Source: Streptomyces sp. AC1-42W | GTDB taxonomy: Bacteria; Actinomycetota; Actinomycetes; Streptomycetales; Streptomycetaceae | Length of the DNA: 64,000 nucleotides | Reading direction: 5' to 3' | Assembly: GCF_003248355.1 (NCBI RefSeq) | Contig: NZ_QKWY01000002.1 | Location: 930,001 to 994,000 of the forward strand | Shown: in pieces, positions 44,647 through 52,021 of the stretch | Numbering within the stretch: position 1 is the stretch's first letter | How the letters are laid out: the number at the start of each line of letters is the position of its first letter | Program-made: the position numbers and the translations under genes | Notes under the pieces: generated by a model | Told to the model about the DNA's origin: nothing | The model's input: only the letters and a program-made list of their open reading frames with translations | Databases searched by the model: none

Positions 44647-46092
44647 TCAGTCCGTGCCGGACTCCATCGCGGCGCGGTCCAGCATCTCGTCCTTGTCCGA
44701 GACCTCGCCGCGCGAGGCGATCGCCTCGGCGCCGCCCTCCGGGAGGGAGCCGATCAGGCCGGTGGCGGCGGCCTGGGCCGCGCCGATCGCCGGGCTGGCG
44801 TTGCCGATCATGCCCAGGCCCGCGTACTGCTCCAGCTTGGCGCGGGAGTCGGCGATGTCCAGGTTGCGCATGGTGAGCTGGCCGATGCGGTCCACCGGGC
44901 CGAACGCGGAGTCCTCGGTGCGCTCCATCGACAGCTTGTCCGGGTGGTAGCTGAACGCCGGGCCCGTCGTGTCGAGGATCGAGTAGTCCTCGCCGCGCCG
45001 CAGCCGCAGGGTGACCTCGCCGGTGACGGCCGTGCCGACCCAGCGCTGGATCGACTCGCGGACCATCAGCGCCTGCGGGTCCAGCCAGCGGCCCTCGTAC
45101 ATCAGCCGGCCCAGGCGGCGGCCCTCGTTGTGGTACTGGGCGAGGGTGTCCTCGTTGTGGATCGCGTTGACCAGGCGCTCGTACGCGGCGTGCAGCAGGG
45201 CCATGCCCGGCGCCTCGTAGATGCCCCGGCTCTTGGCCTCGATGATCCGGTTCTCGATCTGGTCGGACATGCCCATGCCGTGCCGGCCGCCGATGGCGTT
45301 CGCCTTCATGACCAGGTCGACGGCGGTCTCGAACTTCTCGCCGTTGATCGTGATCGGCCGGCCCTGGTCGAAGCCGATCGTGACGTCCTCGGTCTCGATC
45401 TCGACCGACGGGTCCCAGAACCGCACGCCCATGATCGGGTCGACGGTCTCGACGCCCGTGTTCAGGTGCTCCAGCGTCTTGGCCTCGTGTGTGGCGCCCC
45501 AGATGTTGGCGTCGGTGGAGTACGCCTTCTCCGTGCTGTCCCGGTAGGGCAGGCCGTGGGCGACCAGCCACTCCGACATCTCCTTGCGGCCACCCAGTTC
45601 CGTCACGAACTCGGAGTCCAGCCAGGGCTTGTAGATGCGCAGGTGCGGGTTGGCCAGCAGGCCGTAGCGGTAGAACCGCTCGATGTCGTTGCCCTTGTAC
45701 GTCGAGCCGTCGCCCCAGATCTGGACGTCGTCCTCCAGCATCGCCCGGACCAGCAGCGTGCCGGTGACCGCGCGGCCGAGCGGCGTCGTGTTGAAGTACG
45801 CCCGGCCGCCCGAGCGGATGTGGAACGCCCCGCACGTCAGCGCGGCCAGGCCCTCCTCGACGAGCGCGGCGCGGCAGTCCACCAGCCGGGCCAGCTCGGC
45901 GCCGTACGCCTGGGCGCGACCCGGCACCGACGCGATGTCGGGCTCGTCGTACTGGCCGATGTCGGCGGTGTAGGTGCACGGGACGGCACCCTTGTCGCGC
46001 ATCCACGCGACCGCGACCGAGGTGTCGAGGCCGCCCGAGAAGGCGATGCCGACGCGTTCGCCGGTGGGCAGGGAGGTGAGGACCTTAGACAT
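44647..46092 (-). CDS. argG: Argininosuccinate synthase
   Basis: A 481-residue enzyme that joins citrulline and aspartate in arginine synthesis. ATG 46092 gives MSKVLTSLPTGERVGIAFSG, with the ATP-binding SGGLDTS loop; ATG 46107 is in frame but overlaps the promoter. TYTADIGQYDEPD and the long C-terminus (AEAIASRGEVSDKDEMLDR) mark the longer argG subtype. There is no ribosome binding site and the -10 box lies six bases before the ATG, so the mRNA is probably leaderless. Confidence 0.95.
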   Translation of the reverse strand: MSKVLTSLPTGERVGIAFSGGLDTSVAVAWMRDKGAVPCTYTADIGQYDEPDIASVPGRAQAYGAELARLVDCRAALVEEGLAALTCGAFHIRSGGRAYFNTTPLGRAVTGTLLVRAMLEDDVQIWGDGSTYKGNDIERFYRYGLLANPHLRIYKPWLDSEFVTELGGRKEMSEWLVAHGLPYRDSTEKAYSTDANIWGATHEAKTLEHLNTGVETVDPIMGVRFWDPSVEIETEDVTIGFDQGRPITINGEKFETAVDLVMKANAIGGRHGMGMSDQIENRIIEAKSRGIYEAPGMALLHAAYERLVNAIHNEDTLAQYHNEGRRLGRLMYEGRWLDPQALMVRESIQRWVGTAVTGEVTLRLRRGEDYSILDTTGPAFSYHPDKLSMERTEDSAFGPVDRIGQLTMRNLDIADSRAKLEQYAGLGMIGNASPAIGAAQAAATGLIGSLPEGGAEAIASRGEVSDKDEMLDRAAMESGTD

Positions 46093-46098
46093 AGGAAG

Positions 46099-46127
46099 AG
46101 TATGCATGTTTGCGCATGGTCATGCAA
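46099..46127 (-). promoter_or_regulatory. argG promoter with ArgR-type boxes
   Basis: On the minus strand TTGCAT (46127-46122) and CATACT (46104-46099) are spaced by 17 bp. The region is full of TGCAT-type half sites (TTGCATGACCATGCGCAAAC, then ATGCATA), which match the palindromic TGCAT-rich ARG boxes bound by ArgR/AhrC. Repression by arginine is expected. Confidence 0.6.
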
Positions 46128-46164
46128 CGTCGATCGAGGAACCCGGCGGAAGAGACTCCTGGGA

Positions 46165-46181
46165 ATACCCCTGGGGGGTAT
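46165..46181. promoter_or_regulatory. CsoR-like palindromic operator
   Basis: ATACCCC-TGG-GGGGTAT, a perfect 7-bp inverted repeat around a 3-bp centre, 68 bases before the His-rich DUF4396 gene. G/C tracts flanked by TA are the form of copper-sensing CsoR (and related RcnR-family) sites in actinobacteria. It suggests metal-dependent control of the downstream gene. Confidence 0.55.
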
Positions 46182-46248
46182 ATGGTTGTGCTTGCGCGGA
46201 CCGGGACACCCGTCCCCGTAACCGCTCGCACCTACGGAGGGAATCGCG

Positions 46249-46800
46249 ATGGACCACGCACACGGACCGCACGGCCACCACGCCGGGCACGCGGGCCACG
46301 GCGAGCACGCGGGCCATGGCGAGCACGTCGACCATGGCGGGCACGGGCACCACCACGGACACGGGCCCGTCTCCTGGCGCATGGCCGCGCAGGCCACCCT
46401 CCACTGCCTCACCGGCTGCGCCATCGGCGAGATCCTCGGCATGGTGATCGGCACCGCCGCCGGGCTCCACAACGGCGCCACCGTCGCCCTCTCCGTCGCC
46501 CTGGCCTTCGTCTTCGGTTACGCGCTCACCATGCGCGGCGTCCTGAAGGCGGACGTTCCGCTGAAGCAGGCCCTCAAGGTGGCGCTCGCCGCCGACACCC
46601 TGTCGATCGCCGTCATGGAGATCATCGACAACACCGTCATGGTGACGATCCCCGGCGCGATGGACGCGGGCCTGTCCAGCGTCCTGTTCTGGGCCGCGCT
46701 CGCCGGCTCGCTGGCCCTCGCCTTCGTGATCACCACACCGTTCAACCGCTGGATGATCGGCCGGGGCAAGGGCCACGCCGTGGTGCACGCCTACCACTGA
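46249..46800 (+). CDS. His-rich DUF4396 membrane protein
   Basis: A 183-residue protein from ATG 46249 after ACGGAGGGAA. The first 40 residues are a His/Gly-rich, likely metal-binding stretch (HGHHAGHAGHGEHAGHGEH). The DUF4396 domain follows, with about four transmembrane helices (GCAIGEILGMVIGTAAGL, VALSVALAFVFGYALTM, a helix with MEIIDNTVMVTIP, and AALAGSLALAFVITTPFNRW). A CsoR-like site upstream supports a role in copper or other metal handling. The function is inferred, not proven. Confidence 0.8.
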   Translation: MDHAHGPHGHHAGHAGHGEHAGHGEHVDHGGHGHHHGHGPVSWRMAAQATLHCLTGCAIGEILGMVIGTAAGLHNGATVALSVALAFVFGYALTMRGVLKADVPLKQALKVALAADTLSIAVMEIIDNTVMVTIPGAMDAGLSSVLFWAALAGSLALAFVITTPFNRWMIGRGKGHAVVHAYH

Positions 46801-46829
46801 CGGGCGTACGGGCTCCGAGGCGTACGGGC

Positions 46830-47474
46830 TCACTTCCGCCAGAACAGGTGGTGCGTCACCCCGCTCGGGCTCGGTACGACATCCAGGTGGAACCGGTCGC
46901 GCAGCTCGTCCGGGGACTCCCAGAGCCGCAGCCCCGACCCCAGCTCCACCGGCGACACCGCCACGTGCAGGGTGTCCACCAGATCCGCGTCCAGGAACTC
47001 CCGGACGGTCGTCACCCCGCCCCCGAGGCGGACGTCCTTGCCCCGCGCCGCCTCACGCGCCCGGGCGAGGACGTCGGCCGGTTCGCCGGACACGAAGTGG
47101 AACGTGGTGTCGGAGAGCGTGATCGAGGGGCGCTCGTGGTGGGTGAGGACGAACACCGGGGTGTGGAACGGCGGCTCGTCGCCCCACCAGCCCTGCCACT
47201 CGTGGTCCGTCCACGGCCCGCGCTGGGGGCCGAACTTGTTGCGGCCCATGATCTCGGCGCCGATGTTGTGCGAGAAGTCCCGCGTCATGTAGTCGTCCAG
47301 GCCCCGGCTGCCGCCCGGCTCCGTCCGGTTGGGCCAGCTCGCCGTCGCCCCGGCCCAGGCGAACATCTTCCCCGGATCGACGTGCCCGAAGGGCCGTTCC
47401 AGGGTCTGGTCCTCGCCGGCGGCGACACCGTCCGCCGAGACGTTGAAGTTCTGCACCCGTAGCAACTGAGCCAT
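46830..47474 (-). CDS. RibD/dihydrofolate reductase-fold family protein
   Basis: A 214-residue protein with the DHFR-like C-terminal domain of RibD: QNFNVSADGVAAGEDQTLER at the start, FSHNIGAEIMGRNKFGP in the middle, then TPVFVLTHHERPS and DVRLGGGVTTVREFLDADLV. Members are NADPH-binding, often of unknown substrate. It sits convergent to the DUF4396 gene and divergent from nothing close; the LysR gene lies about 100 bases upstream on the same strand. Confidence 0.85.
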   Translation of the reverse strand: MAQLLRVQNFNVSADGVAAGEDQTLERPFGHVDPGKMFAWAGATASWPNRTEPGGSRGLDDYMTRDFSHNIGAEIMGRNKFGPQRGPWTDHEWQGWWGDEPPFHTPVFVLTHHERPSITLSDTTFHFVSGEPADVLARAREAARGKDVRLGGGVTTVREFLDADLVDTLHVAVSPVELGSGLRLWESPDELRDRFHLDVVPSPSGVTHHLFWRK

Positions 47475-47576
47475 GGGATTCCTTCCGGTCTTCCGCTGGT
47501 GACGAACTTCCGCTGATGACGAAAGGATGACGCACCGGGCGCCCCGCTGCGATCCGTCCGGCGTACGGGCGGCGGC

Positions 47577-48479
47577 TCAGATCCAGAGCTGCGCCTTCAT
47601 CAGCAGATGGCCGTGCAGCAGCGTGAGGTCCGGGTGCGGCGGGCTGCCTCGCCGGGTGGCCAGGTAGAAGGTGTTCAGCGGCGGGATCTCCGGCTCGATG
47701 AGCGGGGTGATGCCGCCGTTCGCCAGCTCCTCCGCGCACAGATACGTCGGCAGGACCGAGATGCCGGCGGACGACTTCACCGCCGCGAGCGCCCCGCGCA
47801 GATCCGGGATGACCAGGGCGGGCGGGGTCGTCAGGGAGCGGTCGAAGACGGTGTGCCAGTAGCGCCGGATGATCGGCAGGGACTCCGCGTAACTGATCAT
47901 CGGGATGTCGCCCAGGACGTCCGGGCCGTCCGTCTCCAGCCGCGTCAGCGGCAGGCGGGCGGCCAGTTCGGCGGAGGCGACGAGCACGAACTCCTCGTCC
48001 ACCAGCGGAGTCGCCGTCACCCGGCGGCCGCGCGGGCGGACGGTCGAGATGACCAGGTCGAACTCGTCGTCCTCCAGGCGCTCCAGCAGGTCGTCGGAGA
48101 GACCGAAGGTGAAGTTCAGCCGCATCCCGTCCGACGCGAGGTCGCTGATGGCGGGGATCACGCGGGTCGTCGTCAGCTCGACGGGGCCGGCCACGGTCAG
48201 CGGGCGGGCGGCCGGGTCGTCGCCGAAGGCCCGGTCCACGGCGTGGGTCAGCAGGTCGATGGGGCCCTGGACCTCGCGGATCAGGCCGTCCGCGGCCTGC
48301 GTGGGCTGTGCGCCGTGGGGGAGCCGTTCGAAGAGCGGGCGGCCCATCGCCTGCTCCAGGTTGCGGATCTGATGGGTCACCGCGGGCTGGGAGAGACCGA
48401 GCTGCTGGGCCGCCTTGGTGAAGGAACCGAGTCGGTAGACGGCGACGAACGTGCGCACCCAGCCAAGTTGTACGGACAA
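47577..48479 (-). CDS. LysR-family transcriptional regulator
   Basis: A 300-residue regulator from TTG 48479, five bases after a GGGGGG box. The N-terminal winged helix-turn-helix reads VRTFVAVYRLGSFTKAAQQL and GLSQPAVTHQIRNLEQAMGR; the effector-binding domain follows from about residue 90. It could control the RibD-like gene downstream or the DJ-1 gene upstream; neither is shown. A candidate site lies between the DJ-1 genes. Confidence 0.85.
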   Translation of the reverse strand: MSVQLGWVRTFVAVYRLGSFTKAAQQLGLSQPAVTHQIRNLEQAMGRPLFERLPHGAQPTQAADGLIREVQGPIDLLTHAVDRAFGDDPAARPLTVAGPVELTTTRVIPAISDLASDGMRLNFTFGLSDDLLERLEDDEFDLVISTVRPRGRRVTATPLVDEEFVLVASAELAARLPLTRLETDGPDVLGDIPMISYAESLPIIRRYWHTVFDRSLTTPPALVIPDLRGALAAVKSSAGISVLPTYLCAEELANGGITPLIEPEIPPLNTFYLATRRGSPPHPDLTLLHGHLLMKAQLWI

Positions 48480-48683
48480 GCCATCCCCCCGGAAGCTCTG
48501 TCCCGGTCCGGCGCGACCCGAACCGGCGGTGAGCCCGACCCTACGCGATCAGGTGATGACCGTCAGGTCCGACGGCGGCGCCCGGGGCCGCTTCCGGCGG
48601 GCCCGCACCCGCGGCGTGGACGGGTGCCCGCCGCGGACTCCGGGGTTCCGGGTCCGGGCGGCACCCGCCCATGGGGCGCACGG

Positions 48684-49361
48684 TCAGCGGGCGGCGAGCT
48701 GCTCGACGACCAGCTCGGCGACGCGCGCGGCGGAGGCCGGGTTCTGACCGGTCACCAGACGCCGGTCGGCCACCGCGTGCGGGGCGAAGTTGTCGGTCTT
48801 GGTGATCTTCGCGCCGCGCTCGGCGAGGGTGCTCTCCAGCAGGAAGGGGACGACGCCGGTCAGGCCCACCGCCTCCTCCTCCTCGTTGGTGAAGGCCGAG
48901 ACCTGCTTGCCGTCCACGAGGTAGCTGCCGTCGGAGAGCTTGATGTTCACCAGGCCGGCCGGGCCGTGGCAGACGGCGGCGACCGCGCCGCCCTGCTCGT
49001 AGATCGCGGCGGCCAGCGAGGCCAGCTCCTCGGACCCGGGGAAGTCCCACATCGTGCCGTGGCCGCCCGCGAAGTAGATCGCGTCGTACTCGGACGCCTT
49101 CACCTCACCGGCGGCGGGCGTCGCGGCCAGCGCCTTCGAGGTCTCCGGGTCGGCGAGGAAGTCGCCGACGACGGTGTCGTCGGGGTTGATGCCGTCCTGC
49201 GGGGCGGCGCCGCCGCGCACGGAGACGTACTCGATCTCGTAACCGGCCTTGCGGAAAACCGCCGCCGGGTGGGCAACCTCGGGCACGTAGAAGCCGGTCT
49301 TACGGCCGGTCGCGCCGAGTTCGTCGTGACTGGTGAGGGCGAACAGAACCTTCGTGGACAT
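48684..49361 (-). CDS. DJ-1/PfpI family protein
   Basis: A 225-residue protein of the type 1 glutamine amidotransferase-like fold. The nucleophile Cys is in AAVCHGPAGL near residue 130, with FAGGHGTMWDFPGSEE before it; ENPASAARVAEL-like end. This HSP31-like subgroup includes glyoxalase III/chaperone proteins. A paralogue lies divergently 328 bases away. Confidence 0.85.
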   Translation of the reverse strand: MSTKVLFALTSHDELGATGRKTGFYVPEVAHPAAVFRKAGYEIEYVSVRGGAAPQDGINPDDTVVGDFLADPETSKALAATPAAGEVKASEYDAIYFAGGHGTMWDFPGSEELASLAAAIYEQGGAVAAVCHGPAGLVNIKLSDGSYLVDGKQVSAFTNEEEEAVGLTGVVPFLLESTLAERGAKITKTDNFAPHAVADRRLVTGQNPASAARVAELVVEQLAAR

Positions 49362-49535
49362 GGCGGAATCTCCCGAACGGGGTCATGGATGAGGGGCAGG
49401 TCTCCGGCGGCGGCCGCAGGGGCCGCACGGGACGGCGCATGGGGCGGGACGTGCGTCCCGGTGGCCGGCCGCATTGCTGTGTTCCGGACACCCAGAAATT
49501 TAGGCACCGGGCGGACCCCCGGCAAATAGACGAAG

Positions 49536-49560
49536 TCATGACCCGCATAAGCATGCCTAT
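49536..49560. promoter_or_regulatory. Imperfect palindrome between divergent DJ-1 genes
   Basis: The gap between the two DJ-1 genes holds ATAAGCATGCCTAT at about 49547-49560, an imperfect palindrome of T/A-rich arms, in an otherwise G/C-rich area. It has the size of a LysR-type or similar operator. A promoter-like pair for the right-hand gene is TTGCGG, 17 bp, GTTATG near 49588-49616. Confidence 0.35.
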
Positions 49561-49688
49561 AGGCCCATTGAAATCCACCCCTTCTTCTTGCGGGAAGAAC
49601 GGGGGAGTGGGTTATGGTCTCCCTTCTGTACCCCCCGACGGCATCGGCCGCAGAGAAACAACAGCTCTCCGGCGAAAGTGAGGCAAAG

Positions 49689-50423
49689 GTGCCCACACAT
49701 TCCTTGAAAGGGCTCATCGTCCTCAGCAGCACCGAGCGTCTGCCCGGTGGCCGGTCCGCCGGGTTCTGGCTCCCGGAGGCCGCCTACCCGTGGCGGGCGC
49801 TGCTGGCCGGCGGATGGGACTTCGAGTTCACCAGCACCCGGTCCGGCCGCCCGCCCGCGGGCGGGATCGACCGGTCCGACCCACCGCAGCGCATGTTCCT
49901 GGAGGACCCGGTCGTCCAGGAGCGCCTGGAGCACACCCGGACCCCCGACCTGCTCACCCCGGAGGACTACGGCATCGTCTTCGTCGCCGGCGGGCACGGC
50001 GCGATCATCGACCTGCCCGGCGACGAACGGCTGACCGCCTTCCTCGCCGCCTACTGGGCGAGCCGGGAGACCGCCGTGATCGCGGCCGTCTGCCACGGCG
50101 TTGCCGCCCTCCTGGACGTACCGGGCCCGGACGGCGCCCCGCTCGTCGCCGGGCGCCGGATGACCGGCTTCACCCGGGACGAGGAGCGGGCGGTCGGCCT
50201 GGACCAGGTCGTGCCGTACTTCCTCGGCGACGCGCTGACCGAGCGCGGGGCGCTGTACGAGGCGGGCGAGCCGTTCCGCAGCCATGTGGTGGCCGACGGC
50301 GCGCTGCTCACCGGCCAGAATCCCGCGTCGGCCGCCGATCTGGCCCGCCGGGCGGTGGAGCTGGCCTCGGGCCGGCCGCTGCCCCGGCACTGGCTCCGCC
50401 GCTCGGCCCCGGTCACCCGGTAG
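49689..50423 (+). CDS. DJ-1/PfpI family protein
   Basis: A 244-residue paralogue of the leftward DJ-1 gene. GTG 49689 follows GAGGCAAAG; ATG 49614 is in frame but overlaps a -10-like GTTATG. Key motifs are KGLIVLSSTERLPGGRSAGF, FVAGGHGAIIDLPGDE and the nucleophile AAVCHGVAALL near residue 140; the C-terminus has TGQNPASAADLARRAVEL. It probably handles reactive carbonyls or acts as a chaperone; substrate unknown. Confidence 0.85.
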   Translation: MPTHSLKGLIVLSSTERLPGGRSAGFWLPEAAYPWRALLAGGWDFEFTSTRSGRPPAGGIDRSDPPQRMFLEDPVVQERLEHTRTPDLLTPEDYGIVFVAGGHGAIIDLPGDERLTAFLAAYWASRETAVIAAVCHGVAALLDVPGPDGAPLVAGRRMTGFTRDEERAVGLDQVVPYFLGDALTERGALYEAGEPFRSHVVADGALLTGQNPASAADLARRAVELASGRPLPRHWLRRSAPVTR

Positions 50424-50495
50424 GGGCGCGGGAGTGGACCCGGCCGCTCGAACGCCACGTGAACCCCCTTCGAAATCCGGTCGAACATGGCTGGA

Positions 50496-50526
50496 AAAGT
50501 CCCCGGTAATTTGTTCCGGGGGCTTT
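50496..50526 (+). terminator. Terminator after the DJ-1 gene
   Basis: AAAGTCCCCGG (50496-50506) pairs with CCGGGGGCTTT (50516-50526, one G-T) around TAATTTGTT, 72 bases after the stop codon. The rest of the 286-bp gap to the next gene is relatively A/T-rich and includes TTGACA at 50631, a possible -35 box without a clear -10. Confidence 0.7.
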
Positions 50527-50709
50527 CGTGATGGGGCGGAAAATGGCCATTACTGAAGTCTGTGGAGCGGTTTCAGGACGCCATAGAAGATCTTATTCCG
50601 GCAAGGCTTCACGCTATTGGCGGGGAACTGTTGACACGTGATCTTCTGAGGTTGCGTGGCGCCTTCACGAAAAGCGTGCGGGGTCTGTGCAGGAATTGAG
50701 GAGAATACT

Positions 50710-51006
50710 ATGAGTGTTACGGTCGTGGCCCGCTGGATCGCCGGTGAGGGTCACGCTGACCGCATCGAGGAACTGCTCGCCGACATCGCCGAGAAGAGCC
50801 TCGCGGAACCCGGATGCCTGGCGTACAGCGGCTACCGGGCGGCCGGCGGCGAGCGTGAATTCGTGCTCGTCGAGGAGTACGCGGACGCCGGGGCGCTGGA
50901 GCGCCACCAGGCGTCGGAGCACTACCGCGAACTGGTCCTGGGCGCGGTGGTCCCGCTGCTCACGGAGCGGCACGTGGGCCGCTACACGGCACTGCGGGCC
51001 GCCTGA
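50710..51006 (+). CDS. Antibiotic biosynthesis monooxygenase (ABM) domain protein
   Basis: A 98-residue ferredoxin-like-fold protein from ATG 50710 after TTGAGGAGAATACT. Typical segments are VTVVARWIAGEGHADRIEEL, EPGCLAYSGYRAAGG and FVLVEEYADAGALERHQASE. The family includes YgiN-type quinol monooxygenases and small cofactor-free oxygenases in antibiotic clusters. It may belong to the adjoining biosynthetic cluster or be a stand-alone stress gene. Confidence 0.85.
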   Translation: MSVTVVARWIAGEGHADRIEELLADIAEKSLAEPGCLAYSGYRAAGGEREFVLVEEYADAGALERHQASEHYRELVLGAVVPLLTERHVGRYTALRAA

Positions 51007-51010
51007 ATCC

Positions 51011-51039
51011 GGCCCCGGCACGGCCGTAACGCCGGGGCC
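51011..51039. terminator. Bidirectional terminator after the ABM gene
   Basis: GGCCCCGGC (51011-51019) and GCCGGGGCC (51031-51039) form a perfect 9-bp stem with an 11-base loop, between the convergent ABM and MBL-fold genes. No T-run follows. Confidence 0.6.
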
Positions 51040-51045
51040 GCCGGA

Positions 51046-51087
51046 AATATGGTTGAGGCCGCAAACAATATGGTCGAGGCGGCAAGC
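51046..51087. repeat. Two tandem 21-bp imperfect repeats
   Basis: AATATGGTTGAGGCCGCAAAC is followed directly by AATATGGTCGAGGCGGCAAGC, 18 of 21 bases the same. It lies in the gap between the convergent ABM and MBL genes. Purpose unknown; it could be a slippage product or a protein-binding site. Confidence 0.8.
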
Positions 51088-51175
51088 GATTTGTCCGGGC
51101 GCGCGGCCGGGGTTTCCCGGTCGGGCGTTTTGCGCGGGCGGCGGCCGGGAACGCCCGCGCAAATCCCGGACCGGG

Positions 51176-52021
51176 TCAAAGGCGCCCCGCCGCGGCCGCC
51201 CGGACCGCCTTGCGATGACACGCGCGGTAGAACGCCAGCGCCGGGCCGGACAGCCCGGAGCTGTCCGGGAAGACCGTCTCGAACTCCGGACCGCCGGCGC
51301 GTACGGCGTCCGCGTACGCACCCGTCAGGCTCGCGAAATAGCCGAGGTTGCGGTCGAGCAGCGCCGGGTCCGTCGTACCGCCGTGGGAGGGGAGCACCTG
51401 CTCCGGCGCCAGCGACCGCAGGAGTTCCAGCGAGGCGACGAGCTGCGCCGCCGACGACGCGTCGCCCTCCCAGAGTTCGGGCAGCGGGTCCTCGGCGGCG
51501 TCCCCGGCCAGACACACGCGCAGTTGCGGAATCCAGACGGCGATGTGGTCCGGGGTGTGGCCGGGAGTGTGCAGCAGCTCCAGGGTCAGATCCCCGCCGT
51601 CCAGGGTCAGCGAGGTGTCGAAGGTGACGGTCGGGGCGACGAGCCGCACCCGGTCGAAGCGGTCGTCCGCCGCGCGCTTGTCGCGCCAGGTGTCCCGCGC
51701 CCGGGCCGAACGGACGCGGGCGGCGGCCGAGCGGTGGCCGATGATCGGCGCCCGCCCCTCGACGGCCGCGTTCCCCCAGACGTGGTCCCAGTCGGCATGC
51801 GTGTTGACGACCAGGAGCGGCCGCCCCCCGGTCTCGTCCGCGATCAGTTCCAGGGCGCGTGCGCACAGTTCGGGCGTGGCGAGCGTGTCGACCAGGGCGA
51901 CGAACCGTTCCGTGCGGACGACGAAGGCGTCCACCTCGTCCGCCACGCGCAGCGCGAAGATCCGGGGATCGACACCGGGCAGGAGGTGCCGGTGGACCTC
52001 GGGGCGGGCCGGGGACGTCAT
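51176..52021 (-). CDS. MBL-fold metallo-hydrolase
   Basis: A 281-residue metallo-beta-lactamase-fold protein from ATG 52021. Its start overlaps the end of the IDO-like gene by four bases, so the two are co-translated. The metal motif reads NTHADWDHVWGN: an Asp stands where HxHxDH has its second His. Further ligands are the His in HTPGHTPDHIAVW, the Asp in CLAGDAAEDPL and the His in SHGGT. It may open a formyl, ester or lactam product made by the dioxygenase next door; that role is inference. Confidence 0.85.
   Translation of the reverse strand: MTSPARPEVHRHLLPGVDPRIFALRVADEVDAFVVRTERFVALVDTLATPELCARALELIADETGGRPLLVVNTHADWDHVWGNAAVEGRAPIIGHRSAAARVRSARARDTWRDKRAADDRFDRVRLVAPTVTFDTSLTLDGGDLTLELLHTPGHTPDHIAVWIPQLRVCLAGDAAEDPLPELWEGDASSAAQLVASLELLRSLAPEQVLPSHGGTTDPALLDRNLGYFASLTGAYADAVRAGGPEFETVFPDSSGLSGPALAFYRACHRKAVRAAAAGRL

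Noticed and set aside
44620..46221. A 533-codon plus-strand open frame over argG.
   Set aside because: It is the shadow of argG; the minus-strand translation is an unmistakable argininosuccinate synthase.
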